The translations under genes and the position numbers were made by a program. The notes under the pieces were generated by a model. That model worked only from the letters and a program-made list of their open reading frames with translations, had not been told where the DNA came from and made no database searches. Positions 42,643-50,495 of a stretch of 64,000 nucleotides of DNA are shown piece after piece; the first letter of the stretch is position 1, and the number at the start of each line of letters is the position of its first letter. The stretch is from Chryseobacterium camelliae (GTDB lineage: Bacteria > Bacteroidota > Bacteroidia > Flavobacteriales > Weeksellaceae), in the NCBI RefSeq assembly GCF_030818575.1, contig NZ_JAUTAL010000001.1, forward strand, positions 2,418,001 to 2,482,000, in the 5' to 3' direction.

Positions 42643-43702
42643 TCAGGTTTTTCAAAAGATTTTCCAGATCGGTGCGGATCTTTTTAAGACTGTAGTACTT
42701 TTCAAAATCGAAATCATATTGTTTAAGATGATTCAGCTGCTGCAGGAGGCCCTGCTCCTCCGGCACAATAAATCCAAGTGAAGAAGGATATCCTGGAGGA
42801 AATACCGCGGGCCTGCCGTAAGTAATGGCATCGCCTATGTTTCCCGTCATCTTGGTGGTACCATACTGTTCTTCCTGACTGAAGAATTCAGTTTTTCTCT
42901 GTACAGGGCACCACAAAACGTCCGCTTTCTGCATCCAGGCTTCGAAATCAGCACGAGAGACCCTTTCCCTGAAATAACGGATGGATATATTTTCCAAAGA
43001 CCTTTCAAGATCGGTAAGATCATGAAGTGAAGATCCTGGTGCCTTTCCCAGGAAAACAAATTCTATAGGCTGAGCAGGGGCACTACCGTTCCGGAAAGTA
43101 TTTTCCCATTCTCTGATCATCTTAAAAACCCTGCGGTAATCCCTGCGCTGCTGTGAAACCCCTCCCGGAATTACGATCGTAAGGATTTTATCTTCCAAAC
43201 GCTGAATTCCCTTTGTGTAAAACAGGGGCAGGTAAAGATACCGGCCGGATGATAAAGCCGGATCGAGTACCAGAAGTTTTTCCGCAGCCTGATACACTTT
43301 CCCTGCAAGCAACAGGCCTTCTTTAAGGAATAATTTCAGGCGGTAAATACGGTCTGCACTGAATATGCTTTTCAGCAAAACGAAAGAGGAAGCCACGGAA
43401 AAATTAAGGTTATGCACAATGATTGCTGTACGGTAGCGCTCGGTAAGGGTTTTAAAGGTATTAAAATACCGGTGGACCGTGCCTATAATGATCAGGTCAT
43501 ATTTTTTCGTCTTTAGCTGATCCAGGATAAGGGAACTGTCTGACAGGATCATATTCTCTGTTTCCACGGTACTGAACTGGCGGTATATTTTTTCAGAAAA
43601 ATAGTAGTCAATGGTAAACTCTGTGGAACCCTGCATCACATCCGCAAAGTTTTGTGCAATTTCCGCATGGGTATCCAGTTCTATGTAGGCGAGTTTTTTC
43701 AA
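42635..43702 (-). CDS. Probable glycosyltransferase (GT-B fold)
   Basis: A 355-residue cytosolic protein. The N-terminal half alternates strands and helices and includes YDLIIIGTVHRYFNTFK. The C-terminal half has LTIVIPGGVSQQRRDYRRVF, EFVFLGKAPGS and the donor-site-like region KMTGNIGDAITYGRPAVFPP (each quoted up to 20 residues). This layout fits a GT-B glycosyltransferase, but no precise family is recognised. It follows the GT2 gene by 33 nt on the minus strand and converges on the flippase gene with an 8-nt overlap. Confidence 0.68.
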   Translation of the reverse strand: MKKLAYIELDTHAEIAQNFADVMQGSTEFTIDYYFSEKIYRQFSTVETENMILSDSSLILDQLKTKKYDLIIIGTVHRYFNTFKTLTERYRTAIIVHNLNFSVASSFVLLKSIFSADRIYRLKLFLKEGLLLAGKVYQAAEKLLVLDPALSSGRYLYLPLFYTKGIQRLEDKILTIVIPGGVSQQRRDYRRVFKMIREWENTFRNGSAPAQPIEFVFLGKAPGSSLHDLTDLERSLENISIRYFRERVSRADFEAWMQKADVLWCPVQRKTEFFSQEEQYGTTKMTGNIGDAITYGRPAVFPPGYPSSLGFIVPEEQGLLQQLNHLKQYDFDFEKYYSLKKIRTDLENLLKNLTT

Positions 43703-43735
43703 TGTAAATTCTATTGCGGTTATTCGTAAATCCCT

Positions 43736-44659
43736 TTAACTTTTCAGCCACTTTTTCTTAAGGGCATTCCAGCGGTGTTCATTGATCGCCTTCTGCTCTT
43801 CAGGCGATATTTTTAGTGTTTCTCTACCGGAACGGCATCTTTCATAAGCCCTGATAATCTGTATTAAAAAAGCAGGCGACCTGCTTTTAAATGCTTCTTT
43901 CAGCGAAGCAATGTAGGCAAGGGTCCTGTTCAGGCCTAAAAAGTAAAAGTATTTACCGTAATATTCGGCAGGCCTTATGGTATAATCCGCACCTTTGGTC
44001 TTGATCAGCTTTACATGCAGTTCAGGCAGTACTATTTCTTTCCAGCCCAGATGTTCAAGCAGTATGGAATCTATATTGTCCCATCCAAGTGTTTCTCTCA
44101 GGCCTCCCATGGCCATAAAGCATTCTTTACGGTAAGCCTTTACCGGACCTCTTACATGATGCCTGTTGGAATTACCCTCGTATACCCAATTGTTTTCTTT
44201 TTCAACATACAGTAATCCGCCTACGAGACCATAATCAGGATGTCTCTCAAATGCCTCTGCAACCGTCTCAAGGTAATGCTCAGGAGGGATGATGTCTGCA
44301 TCAAATTTGCAGATGATGCCATAGTCTTCCATTTTCTGTGTTTCAAGCCCTTTCTTAAATGCCCTAACCACTTTGGAACCCGGCTGATGACCGGATTTTT
44401 CAAGGCTGATGGTTCCGAAACGGCTATCAGTATCGGTAAATTGGCTGATTATATCTGAAGTACGGTCTGTGGACCCGTCATTCACCACAACAATCTTAAA
44501 ATCCCCATAGCTTTGCTGCTGCAATGCTTTCAGGGTAAAGCCCAGGTTGTTCTCTTCGTTATGGGCAGGAATAATAATTAAAAACCTCACAGTAAAAGGA
44601 TAAGTGTCATATTGGAGATGAATAGCTGCCGGTTTAAGTAAGAACTGACCGCCATTCAA
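43736..44659 (-). CDS. GT2-family glycosyltransferase
   Basis: A GT-A glycosyltransferase with no membrane segments. Motifs: LIIIPAHNEENNLG at the start of the domain, VVNDGSTDRTSD, and CKFDADIIPP, the metal-binding DxD-like site. The GWDNIDSILLEHLGWK block is the likely acceptor/base region. The true start may be GTG 44590 (VRFLIIIPAHNEE), since the first 23 residues of the ORF look non-conserved; the ATG at 44659 is kept as the outer limit. It begins 12 nt after the aspA stop, so it could be read with aspA. Confidence 0.87.
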   Translation of the reverse strand: MNGGQFLLKPAAIHLQYDTYPFTVRFLIIIPAHNEENNLGFTLKALQQQSYGDFKIVVVNDGSTDRTSDIISQFTDTDSRFGTISLEKSGHQPGSKVVRAFKKGLETQKMEDYGIICKFDADIIPPEHYLETVAEAFERHPDYGLVGGLLYVEKENNWVYEGNSNRHHVRGPVKAYRKECFMAMGGLRETLGWDNIDSILLEHLGWKEIVLPELHVKLIKTKGADYTIRPAEYYGKYFYFLGLNRTLAYIASLKEAFKSRSPAFLIQIIRAYERCRSGRETLKISPEEQKAINEHRWNALKKKWLKS

Positions 44660-44671
44660 ATCCTGTTATTG

Positions 44672-46081
44672 TTATTTGTTATGTGGCTTCAGCATATGCG
44701 AAGGATCGAGAATTTCATCCAGCTTTTCCTGGGAAAGCATTCCTTTTTCCAGGACCAGATCGTAGACGCTTTTTCCGGTTTCCAGGGATTCTTTCGCAAT
44801 CGCTGTAGATTGTTTGTATCCAATGTAAGGATTCAGTGCGGTTACAATTCCTATGCTGTGCTTAACCATATTGAGGCATACTTCTTTATTGGCCGTAATA
44901 CCCACAATACATTTTTCGCGGAGGGTGTCCAATGCATTGCATAGGAAATGGATGTTCTCCATAATCGCATGGGATAATACCGGCTCCATTACGTTCAACT
45001 GCAACTGGCCTGCTTCTGCGGCAAAAGTTACCGTTAAATCGTTTCCAATCACTTTAAAGCACACCTGATTGACCACTTCCGGAATCACGGGGTTTACTTT
45101 TCCAGGCATAATGGAAGATCCGGGCTGCATTGGTGGAAGGTTGATTTCAAAAAGCCCGGCTCTCGGACCTGAAGAAAGAAGCCTTAAATCATTGCAGATT
45201 TTAGACAGCTTTACAGCAAGACGCTTCAAGGCAGAAGAATAAATCACATACGAACCGGTGTCAGGAGTGGCCTCTACCAGGTCCGGTGCTGATACTACGG
45301 GATACCCGGTAATTTCGGCCAGGTTTTTCGCACATAATGCTGCATAGCCAACCGGAGCATTAAGCCCGGTACCGATAGCAGTAGCACCCATATTGACCTC
45401 AACAAAAAGTCCGGCATTATTGTTCAGCTTGGAAATATCTTCTTCAAGCGTAGCGGCAAAAGCTTCAAACTCCTGTCCAAGGGTCATCGGAACGGCATCC
45501 TGGAGCTGCGTCCTTCCCATTTTGATGATTCCTCTGAATTCATTTCCTTTGTCGCGGAATGCCCCTACAATTTTCTGAAGTTTTTCCACCAGAACTGCAT
45601 TCATCTGAAGAAGCCCCATTTTGATGGCTGTGGGATAGGCATCATTGGTAGACTGGGAAAGGTTGATATGGTCATTGGGAGAACAGAATTCATACTGTCC
45701 TTTGTCCTTGCCCATTTTTTCCAGCACCCTGTTGGCGATGACCTCATTGGCATTCATATTAATCGATGTGCCGGCGCCTCCCTGGATCATATCCACGGGA
45801 AACTGTTCATGGAAACGGCCTGCAATAATTTCGTGACAGGTTTCAACTATTTTAAAATACAGGCTTTCATCCAGCAGTCCCAGTTCATAATTGGTCTTTG
45901 CCGCTGCCATTTTTACAAAAGCCAGCCCTCTGATGAATTCCGGATATGAAGAAAGCAGCTGTCCTGAGATTTTAAAATTATCGATAGCCCTTTGGGTCTG
46001 AACTCCGTAATAAGCATCCGCAGGCACTTCAAGCACTCCCAGCAGATCGCTTTCTTTTCTGAAATCTCCCATTTTTCGCAT
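44672..46081 (-). CDS. aspA: Aspartate ammonia-lyase (aspartase)
   Basis: Converts aspartate to fumarate and ammonia. The 469-residue protein belongs to the fumarase/aspartase superfamily; the signature GSSIMPGKVNP (catalytic Ser loop) is present. Aspartase rather than fumarase is indicated by GGAGTSINMNANEVIANRVL, with the substrate-binding TS pair as in AspA, by YEFCSPNDHINLSQSTNDAYP, and by the ending. The first Met could be ATG three codons on (MGDFRKES). A TATCTTTA element on the minus strand is 15 nt upstream. Confidence 0.92.
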   Translation of the reverse strand: MRKMGDFRKESDLLGVLEVPADAYYGVQTQRAIDNFKISGQLLSSYPEFIRGLAFVKMAAAKTNYELGLLDESLYFKIVETCHEIIAGRFHEQFPVDMIQGGAGTSINMNANEVIANRVLEKMGKDKGQYEFCSPNDHINLSQSTNDAYPTAIKMGLLQMNAVLVEKLQKIVGAFRDKGNEFRGIIKMGRTQLQDAVPMTLGQEFEAFAATLEEDISKLNNNAGLFVEVNMGATAIGTGLNAPVGYAALCAKNLAEITGYPVVSAPDLVEATPDTGSYVIYSSALKRLAVKLSKICNDLRLLSSGPRAGLFEINLPPMQPGSSIMPGKVNPVIPEVVNQVCFKVIGNDLTVTFAAEAGQLQLNVMEPVLSHAIMENIHFLCNALDTLREKCIVGITANKEVCLNMVKHSIGIVTALNPYIGYKQSTAIAKESLETGKSVYDLVLEKGMLSQEKLDEILDPSHMLKPHNK

Positions 46082-46096
46082 TTAAAATTAGTATTG

Positions 46097-46104
46097 TAAA
46101 GATA
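46097..46104 (-). promoter_or_regulatory. Possible -7 element (TATCTTTA) of aspA
   Basis: One mismatch to TAnnTTTG on the minus strand, directly beyond the upstream gene's terminator. Confidence 0.35.
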
Positions 46105-46105
46105 A

Positions 46106-46127
46106 CAAAAACGCATCGAACGATGCG
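46106..46127 (-). terminator. Terminator of the amidase gene
   Basis: Stem CGCATCG / CGATGCG with a 2-nt loop and five T on the minus strand, 12 nt past the amidase stop. Confidence 0.75.
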
Positions 46128-46138
46128 CTTTGAGTACT

Positions 46139-47164
46139 TTATTTTCTAGGATATTTAACGTTCAGCGCCTGGAGGATAGCCCAGGTTTCCGCATCCATTA
46201 TTCCATCATAATTCTGAGGCCTGAAATGATACTGGAATGCTTCTATGGTTTTCTTGGTAGCATCATCCCATTTTCCGCTCGGCTCAACGCCGTATCCGAA
46301 TTTTTGTAATGCTGTCTGAATCATGAAGATGAAGGCAGGTTCATTGTAGCGTGTGGTAAATTCTACCAACGCAAGGTCATAATAGGTTTTTTTCGTAGCC
46401 TCATCATACCACATTCCGATCTGATATTCATCGTAGAGTTTTTTCCAGGGGAACATCGGGCCCGGATCCTGTTTTCTGGTCGGGGCAATATCAGAATGAG
46501 CCAGCACATTGGTTGGCGGAATCTGATACCGGGTTACAATATCTTTGGCCAGGGCTGCCACTTTTTTAATCTGATCCTCGCTAAATGGCACGAAAATCCT
46601 TCGGGCCGTACTGTCTGCCGTATATCCGTTATTAACGATCTCAATGCCTATTGAAGTATCATTAAGGTTTTTATCGTTTCTCCATGAACTGATCCCTGCG
46701 TGGTAAGCACGCTTATTTTCATCCACCAGCTGATATATCTGGTTGTCTTCTTTATCGTTGACCAGATAGTGGGCACTAACCGCCTGCTGGGTCAGCACGG
46801 TGATGGATTTATCTTCCGGCAGAGCCGTGTAATGCAGGATAAGGTATTTCTGTCTGAAATTTTGTGCTATAGCAGGAAAATAGGTTTTGGTGACCTTGTA
46901 ACCTGCGGGTTTTGCAGAGACGATGGATCCGTAACTGATGGTGTTGTCATTTTTGGTAATATCAGCAATATTGGTGGTATAAAATTCCACGCCATGGTCT
47001 GTAGTTATTTGGGGCTTCGGTTTCGCCTGAGGCTGGGTTGTAACGGCTGTTTTTGCCTGTGTTACCGGTGTTTTACGCTTGTATGCAGTTTTTTTAACAT
47101 TCTGCTGGGAAGTACAGGAAAAAACCACAGCACTTAATCCTATGATATATAATGTTTTACGCAT
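46139..47164 (-). CDS. N-acetylmuramoyl-L-alanine amidase lipoprotein with peptidoglycan-binding domain
   Basis: About 341 residues from ATG 47164 (MRKTLYIIG). Signal peptide and lipobox (VVFSC). The Amidase_2 domain (about 80-255) has LILHYTALPEDKS with a zinc His, YHAGISSWRN with a second His, GIEIVNNG, and VLAHSDIAPTRKQDPGPMFPW with the last His and catalytic Lys. A C-terminal peptidoglycan-binding_1 domain (about 275-341, with LQKFGYGVEPSGKWDDATKK) follows. It cleaves the amide bond between MurNAc and the stem peptide in the periplasm, probably for recycling or remodelling. A TATTTTTG element lies at 47194-47201 on the minus strand. Confidence 0.92.
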   Translation of the reverse strand: MRKTLYIIGLSAVVFSCTSQQNVKKTAYKRKTPVTQAKTAVTTQPQAKPKPQITTDHGVEFYTTNIADITKNDNTISYGSIVSAKPAGYKVTKTYFPAIAQNFRQKYLILHYTALPEDKSITVLTQQAVSAHYLVNDKEDNQIYQLVDENKRAYHAGISSWRNDKNLNDTSIGIEIVNNGYTADSTARRIFVPFSEDQIKKVAALAKDIVTRYQIPPTNVLAHSDIAPTRKQDPGPMFPWKKLYDEYQIGMWYDEATKKTYYDLALVEFTTRYNEPAFIFMIQTALQKFGYGVEPSGKWDDATKKTIEAFQYHFRPQNYDGIMDAETWAILQALNVKYPRK

Positions 47165-47224
47165 CAGTCTTATTTTTGGTCGTTTATATACCTCAAAAAT
47201 ACACAAATTTTTCCTGAAAATTAT

Positions 47225-47255
47225 TTGGTATGTAAGGAAAACTATTCTATATTTG
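47225..47255 (+). promoter_or_regulatory. Promoter of the tRNA Ser-Pro-Arg operon
   Basis: TTG (47225-47227), a 20-nt spacer, and TATATTTG (47248-47255): a full consensus match, about 40 nt before the first tRNA. Confidence 0.75.
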
Positions 47256-47299
47256 CACTCGCAATAACGGAATAACGATCATTAGAAAATAAAGTTACA

Positions 47300-47384
47300 G
47301 GAGGGTTGCCGGAGTGGTTAACGGAGCAGTTTGCTAAACTGTCGACGCGAAAGTGTCGCAAGGGTTCGAATCCCTTACCCTCCG
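47300..47384 (+). tRNA. tRNA-Ser (anticodon GCT)
   Basis: An 85-nt class II tRNA: acceptor GGAGGGT/ACCCTCC, discriminator G, anticodon in TTGCTAA, a long variable arm (GTCGACGCGAAAGTGTCGC), and T-arm GGGTTCGAATCCC. CCA not encoded. Confidence 0.95.
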
Positions 47385-47401
47385 CTTTTCAAAGCTATAT
47401 T

Positions 47402-47476
47402 CGGGGCGTAGCGTAGTCCGGTCATCGCGCCTGGTTTGGGACCAGGAGGTCGCAGGTTCGAATCCTGCCGCCCCGA
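47402..47476 (+). tRNA. tRNA-Pro (anticodon TGG)
   Basis: 75 nt: acceptor CGGGGCG/CGCCCCG, discriminator A, anticodon stem CCTGG/CCAGG with loop TTTGGGA, T-arm CAGGTTCGAATCCTG. CCA not encoded. Confidence 0.95.
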
Positions 47477-47495
47477 CTTTTTTCAACAACTTTTA

Positions 47496-47569
47496 GGGTG
47501 CGTAGCTCAGCTGGATAGAGCATCTGCCTTCTAAGCAGACGGTCAAAGGTTCGAATCCTTTCGCGCTCA
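47496..47569 (+). tRNA. tRNA-Arg (anticodon TCT)
   Basis: 74 nt: acceptor GGGTGCG/CGCGCTC (two G-U pairs), discriminator A, anticodon loop CTTCTAA, T-arm AAGGTTCGAATCCTT. CCA not encoded. Last of the three-tRNA unit. Confidence 0.95.
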
Positions 47570-47572
47570 CTA

Positions 47573-47605
47573 AACCTTGCAACTTCTCGTTGTGAGGTTT
47601 TTTGT
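47573..47605 (+). terminator. Terminator of the tRNA operon
   Basis: Stem AACCTTGCAAC / GTTGTGAGGTT (one G-T pair) with a 5-nt loop, followed by T6GT6. Confidence 0.85.
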
Positions 47606-47681
47606 TTTTTGGTGGTTCGATGTTTACTGCATTGATTATATTATTATTGTCTTAAATATATTCACTTTTATAGTATATTTT

Positions 47682-48779
47682 TCATTTCTGAATCAATTTT
47701 TCTAACTCATTCTCAGTTGATAAACCAGTGAATGAGGATAATATTTTTAATTTATTATCAACTAAAACGTTATAAGGTATCGCTTGATTAAGCTTAAAAC
47801 GAATTTGTAAAGCTTCCTTTTCCGATAGATTATTTATCACTAATTGTTTCCACTTCATATCTTCTTCTTTTAATGCTTTAAACCAAGACGGCTTATTTGT
47901 ATCAATAGATATTGAAACGAATTCAACATCATTATGATATAAGGAATATAGTTTTTTCAAAACAGGAATCTCCTGTCGACAAGGGGCACACCAGCTAGCC
48001 CAGAAAATTATCAGATGCTTATTAAATTTTTTATTTATAATTTCTTTCCTAGAGCCGTTGTTATTTTCAAGTAAAGGAAGAGAGATTTTATTTTCGTTAA
48101 ACCTTTTATTATTATAAGTATCAAGATTCTTATAAATATTACTTCCGACGATGTCTCCTTTAAAAGATTTTAGGAAATCTTCAACCTGTTCTGCTGAAAA
48201 ACTATTTTTATTTTCATTAATCTTATACAGTAAATGATAAGAATCAGGGTATTGAATTATTTTTTCTTTTATAATCTGAATAGTCTTGGAATTAACATTT
48301 TCAAACAGATCTCCATCAATATTAAATAATGCATTTGTTTGCCTACCTGCTTTAATTCCAGGACTTGTAACCAGTCTGTATTTTTCTGGAAGCTTTATAT
48401 CTTTTAAATTGAAATCTTTAATTGTACCATTTATTAGAATTAAAGAATCACTCATAAAAAACTGAGATTCCCATTTCCCTTTCTTGTAATTCGCATTAGT
48501 TGGAAAGTTGAATGAGCGTAAAATCCCTTTTTGATCTATATGATCAATTCCAAGATAAGTGGGAATAGATGTACTTTTCCAATGATGAATTATACCAAAA
48601 GAGCCATTGACAGTTTTAACACTATCGATTCTTTGTGATGAATCATCTTTGTACAAATATAAAATACCATCAGGCAAATTTGGAATGCAGCCCCTGATAA
48701 TTGTTTGCTTATCTTTTTTTGAGCAAGAAAATACTGAGTAAAAAATCAATAGGATTAATGGTAATTTAAAATTTTTCAT
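47682..48779 (-). CDS. TlpA-type thioredoxin lipoprotein with DUF4369-like N-terminal domain
   Basis: A 365-residue lipoprotein from ATG 48779 (MKNFKLPLILL); the longer ORF adds 44 residues that overlap the upstream hairpin. Lipobox VFSC, so membrane-anchored in the periplasm. The region to about 220 starts with IIRGCIPNLPDGILYLY, a DUF4369-like beta domain. The thioredoxin domain follows, with IFWASWCAPCRQEIPVL; the redox cysteines are C264 and C267. The AIPYNVLVDN strand holds the cis-Pro. It lies downstream of two cysteine-rich peptide genes behind an attenuator-like hairpin and may make, break or repair their disulfides. The locus is AT-richer than its surroundings. Confidence 0.87.
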   Translation of the reverse strand: MKNFKLPLILLIFYSVFSCSKKDKQTIIRGCIPNLPDGILYLYKDDSSQRIDSVKTVNGSFGIIHHWKSTSIPTYLGIDHIDQKGILRSFNFPTNANYKKGKWESQFFMSDSLILINGTIKDFNLKDIKLPEKYRLVTSPGIKAGRQTNALFNIDGDLFENVNSKTIQIIKEKIIQYPDSYHLLYKINENKNSFSAEQVEDFLKSFKGDIVGSNIYKNLDTYNNKRFNENKISLPLLENNNGSRKEIINKKFNKHLIIFWASWCAPCRQEIPVLKKLYSLYHNDVEFVSISIDTNKPSWFKALKEEDMKWKQLVINNLSEKEALQIRFKLNQAIPYNVLVDNKLKILSSFTGLSTENELEKLIQK

Positions 48780-48792
48780 AAAAAATGTAATA

Positions 48793-48818
48793 TAAAAAAG
48801 GAGGTCTTTATACCTCCT
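48793..48818 (-). terminator. Attenuator-like hairpin between the peptide genes and the TlpA gene
   Basis: On the minus strand, AGGAGGT pairs with ACCTCCT across a 6-nt loop and is followed by a T6 run, 14 nt before ATG 48779. It should end most transcripts after the two peptide genes and lower expression of the thioredoxin gene. Confidence 0.75.
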
Positions 48819-48861
48819 AATAAAGAATATTAAATATCCTTTTCTATTTATTTGATAATAT

Positions 48862-49095
48862 CTAATTACAGCGAGATACTCCTCCGTTTGATGTAACAGG
48901 ATGGTAGCCAAGGCCTGTATTACAATAAGCTACAGGTGAACTTGACTGCCCCATCCCAACAGGTACAAAAGAGACATCACAAGTCCCCTCTCTAGTTACC
49001 CATGTTCCATCACTACCCTGTATAGCTACAGAACAAGCACGTCCACCTTTTATATTTCTTAAATTTTCTCGCGTAAGTTTTTTTAAATTACTCAT
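48862..49095 (-). CDS. Double-glycine-leader four-cysteine peptide 2
   Basis: A 77-residue precursor. The leader MSNLKKLTRENLRNIKGG ends in the Gly-Gly motif recognised by C39 peptidases of ABC exporters. The predicted mature part (59 residues) starts RACSVAIQGSDG and has four cysteines at positions equivalent to those of its neighbour, so two disulfides are likely. It resembles the Chryseobacterium 'bacteriocin-like' peptides with a KKL-x-RE-LR-I-GG leader. It begins 23 nt after the stop of peptide 1. No exporter, modifying enzyme or immunity gene is adjacent. Whether it is antimicrobial or a signal is unknown. Confidence 0.8.
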   Translation of the reverse strand: MSNLKKLTRENLRNIKGGRACSVAIQGSDGTWVTREGTCDVSFVPVGMGQSSSPVAYCNTGLGYHPVTSNGGVSRCN

Positions 49096-49118
49096 ATTAA
49101 TTTTATTTTAAAAGTTAA

Positions 49119-49340
49119 TTAATCATTACAGTGTGATACACCACCATTTGAACTTAAATTGATATTCCCTAATCCAGTTTCGCAATAAGAAGAACCAACA
49201 CCGGCAACAGGCCCAACAGGCTGACAAGTACCAGTACGCGTAGTCCATTGTCCATCACTACCCTGTATAGCGATAGAGCAAGCGCGTCCCCCCTTTATAC
49301 CTCTTAAATTTTCTCTTGTAAGTTTTTTAAAGTTTTTCAT
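49119..49340 (-). CDS. Double-glycine-leader four-cysteine peptide 1
   Basis: A 73-residue precursor. The leader MKNFKKLTRENLRGIKGG differs from its paralogue at only a few positions. The mature part (55 residues) opens with RACSIAIQGSDG and closes with SSNGGVSHCND. All four cysteines are conserved between the two peptides while the central loop differs in sequence and length, as expected for paired toxins or signals under selection. A TATCTTTG element at 49369-49376 on the minus strand, 28 nt upstream, should drive the operon. Function is not known. Confidence 0.8.
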   Translation of the reverse strand: MKNFKKLTRENLRGIKGGRACSIAIQGSDGQWTTRTGTCQPVGPVAGVGSSYCETGLGNINLSSNGGVSHCND

Positions 49341-49368
49341 AAATAGAACATTTTATTTGTTAACATTT

Positions 49369-49376
49369 CAAAGATA
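49369..49376 (-). promoter_or_regulatory. -7 promoter element (TATCTTTG) of the peptide-TlpA operon
   Basis: Exact match on the minus strand. A TTG complement at 49392-49394 is 15 nt away, slightly shorter than the usual 17-23. Confidence 0.5.
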
Positions 49377-49748
49377 ATTTCTTTTATAATTCAAAATAGT
49401 ATGAAATAAATATTTTAACAAACTTTAACTATCCAAATTATTATTTCCCATTATAATACTCATTTACAGATATTTATATCGCAAATATTAGCTTGAAATT
49501 AACACAAATATGCACTTCCAGCAGTCTATTTACAATTTATTTATTCATTATAATGAGATATAATTGATTATTTATTGAGAATATAATTAAAAAATCAAGT
49601 TGATTAATTCTAAAACTAGATTTTTATAAATCAGATTTAAATTGATTACTGATTAATTTATATTAGCAAATGATAAGTTAAATATGTTTGATCTGGAATT
49701 AACATTATTTAAATATAAAAATGTCTTTATCCTATCCGAAAAAATTAC

Positions 49749-49777
49749 TATCTTTGCACTCATCAGATGATATGATG
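49749..49777 (+). promoter_or_regulatory. gntR promoter (-7 TATCTTTG) with operator-like palindrome
   Basis: TATCTTTG at 49749-49756 is followed at 49761-49777 by CATCAGATGATATGATG, in which CATCA and TGATG are inverted with 7 nt between. The same 17-mer occurs at 50461-50477. A repressor bound here would cover the transcription start. Confidence 0.7.
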
Positions 49778-49787
49778 ATATAAATAT

Positions 49788-50444
49788 ATGCAAATCCTTA
49801 AAAAGACATTAGCACAGGAAGTAGCCGACCGTTTAACGAATGAGATTCTTAATGGTGACTATGCAGTGGGTGAGAAATTGCCTATTGAACCTGAGCTGAT
49901 GAAAATCTATGGCGTCGGCCGCTCCAGCATCCGGGAAGCGATAAAAATCTTATCTATACAAGGGATTTTACAGGTGCAGCAGGGTGTTGGGACATTTATC
50001 ATGTCAAGGAATGCTGAAGAATCTTTGGATTCTCAGATGCAGAAATCCAATGCTGCAGAAATCCAGGAAGTCCGTTCTATACTGGATGCAAAAATAGCAG
50101 CGAAGGCCGCTCTTTATCGCAGCGAAAAAGATCTGAAGACTATTAAACAATATTTAGATGACAGGGGCAGGCTGGCCGACGAAAATAATGCCTCGGAATG
50201 TTATCAGGCTGACATCAATTTTCATACGGCGATAGCCGAATCTTGCGGCAATAGGCTTTTAAAAGAAATTTACAGCGTAGCATGCAGGCATCTGATGAAA
50301 TTTTTTGAAGTAAGCCATAAAAATGAAGTGGAATTTTTCAAGCTTTCACAGAAAATCCATACAGATCTTTACGAAGCTATTGAAAAGAAAGATTCTGAAA
50401 CAGCTGCCCGCATTGCTCAATTTATTGTGGACAGAATATATTAA
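49788..50444 (+). CDS. GntR-family regulator, FadR/FCD subgroup
   Basis: A 218-residue regulator. The N-terminal winged helix (about 1-72) has KLPIEPELMKIYGVGRSSIR (20 residues) and the wing GILQVQQGVGTFI. The C-terminal FCD ligand domain is helical (about 85-215), with metal-binding candidates in the D-x-x-F-H of ADINFHTAIAESCGN and a later His. It probably binds the 17-bp palindrome found in front of its own gene and of the MFS transporter gene next to it, repressing both until an unknown small ligand arrives. Confidence 0.9.
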   Translation: MQILKKTLAQEVADRLTNEILNGDYAVGEKLPIEPELMKIYGVGRSSIREAIKILSIQGILQVQQGVGTFIMSRNAEESLDSQMQKSNAAEIQEVRSILDAKIAAKAALYRSEKDLKTIKQYLDDRGRLADENNASECYQADINFHTAIAESCGNRLLKEIYSVACRHLMKFFEVSHKNEVEFFKLSQKIHTDLYEAIEKKDSETAARIAQFIVDRIY

Positions 50445-50460
50445 AAATTTTAATCAAATT

Positions 50461-50477
50461 CATCAGATGATATGATG
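50461..50477 (+). promoter_or_regulatory. Second copy of the GntR operator-like palindrome
   Basis: CATCAGATGATATGATG, identical over 17 nt to the copy before gntR. It lies 16 nt after the gntR stop and 18 nt before the likely MFS start. It also contains an in-frame ATG (50472) that I therefore do not take as the start. Confidence 0.7.
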
Positions 50478-50495
50478 AATATAAACATTTACATT

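Larger units (their letters stand above)
49341..49787. other. 447-nt intergenic region, very AT-rich, no gene seen
   Basis: It lies between divergent units. It holds the peptide operon promoter (49369-49376) on one side and the gntR promoter and operator (49749-49777) on the other. The middle has runs of A and T and several short ATTA/TAAT repeats but no ORF, tRNA or clear hairpin. Confidence 0.7.

Noticed and set aside
48780-48911. N-terminal extension of the TlpA-type protein to ATG 48911
   Set aside because: It would overlap the end of the peptide gene and the terminator hairpin, and would hide the signal peptide and lipobox that follow.
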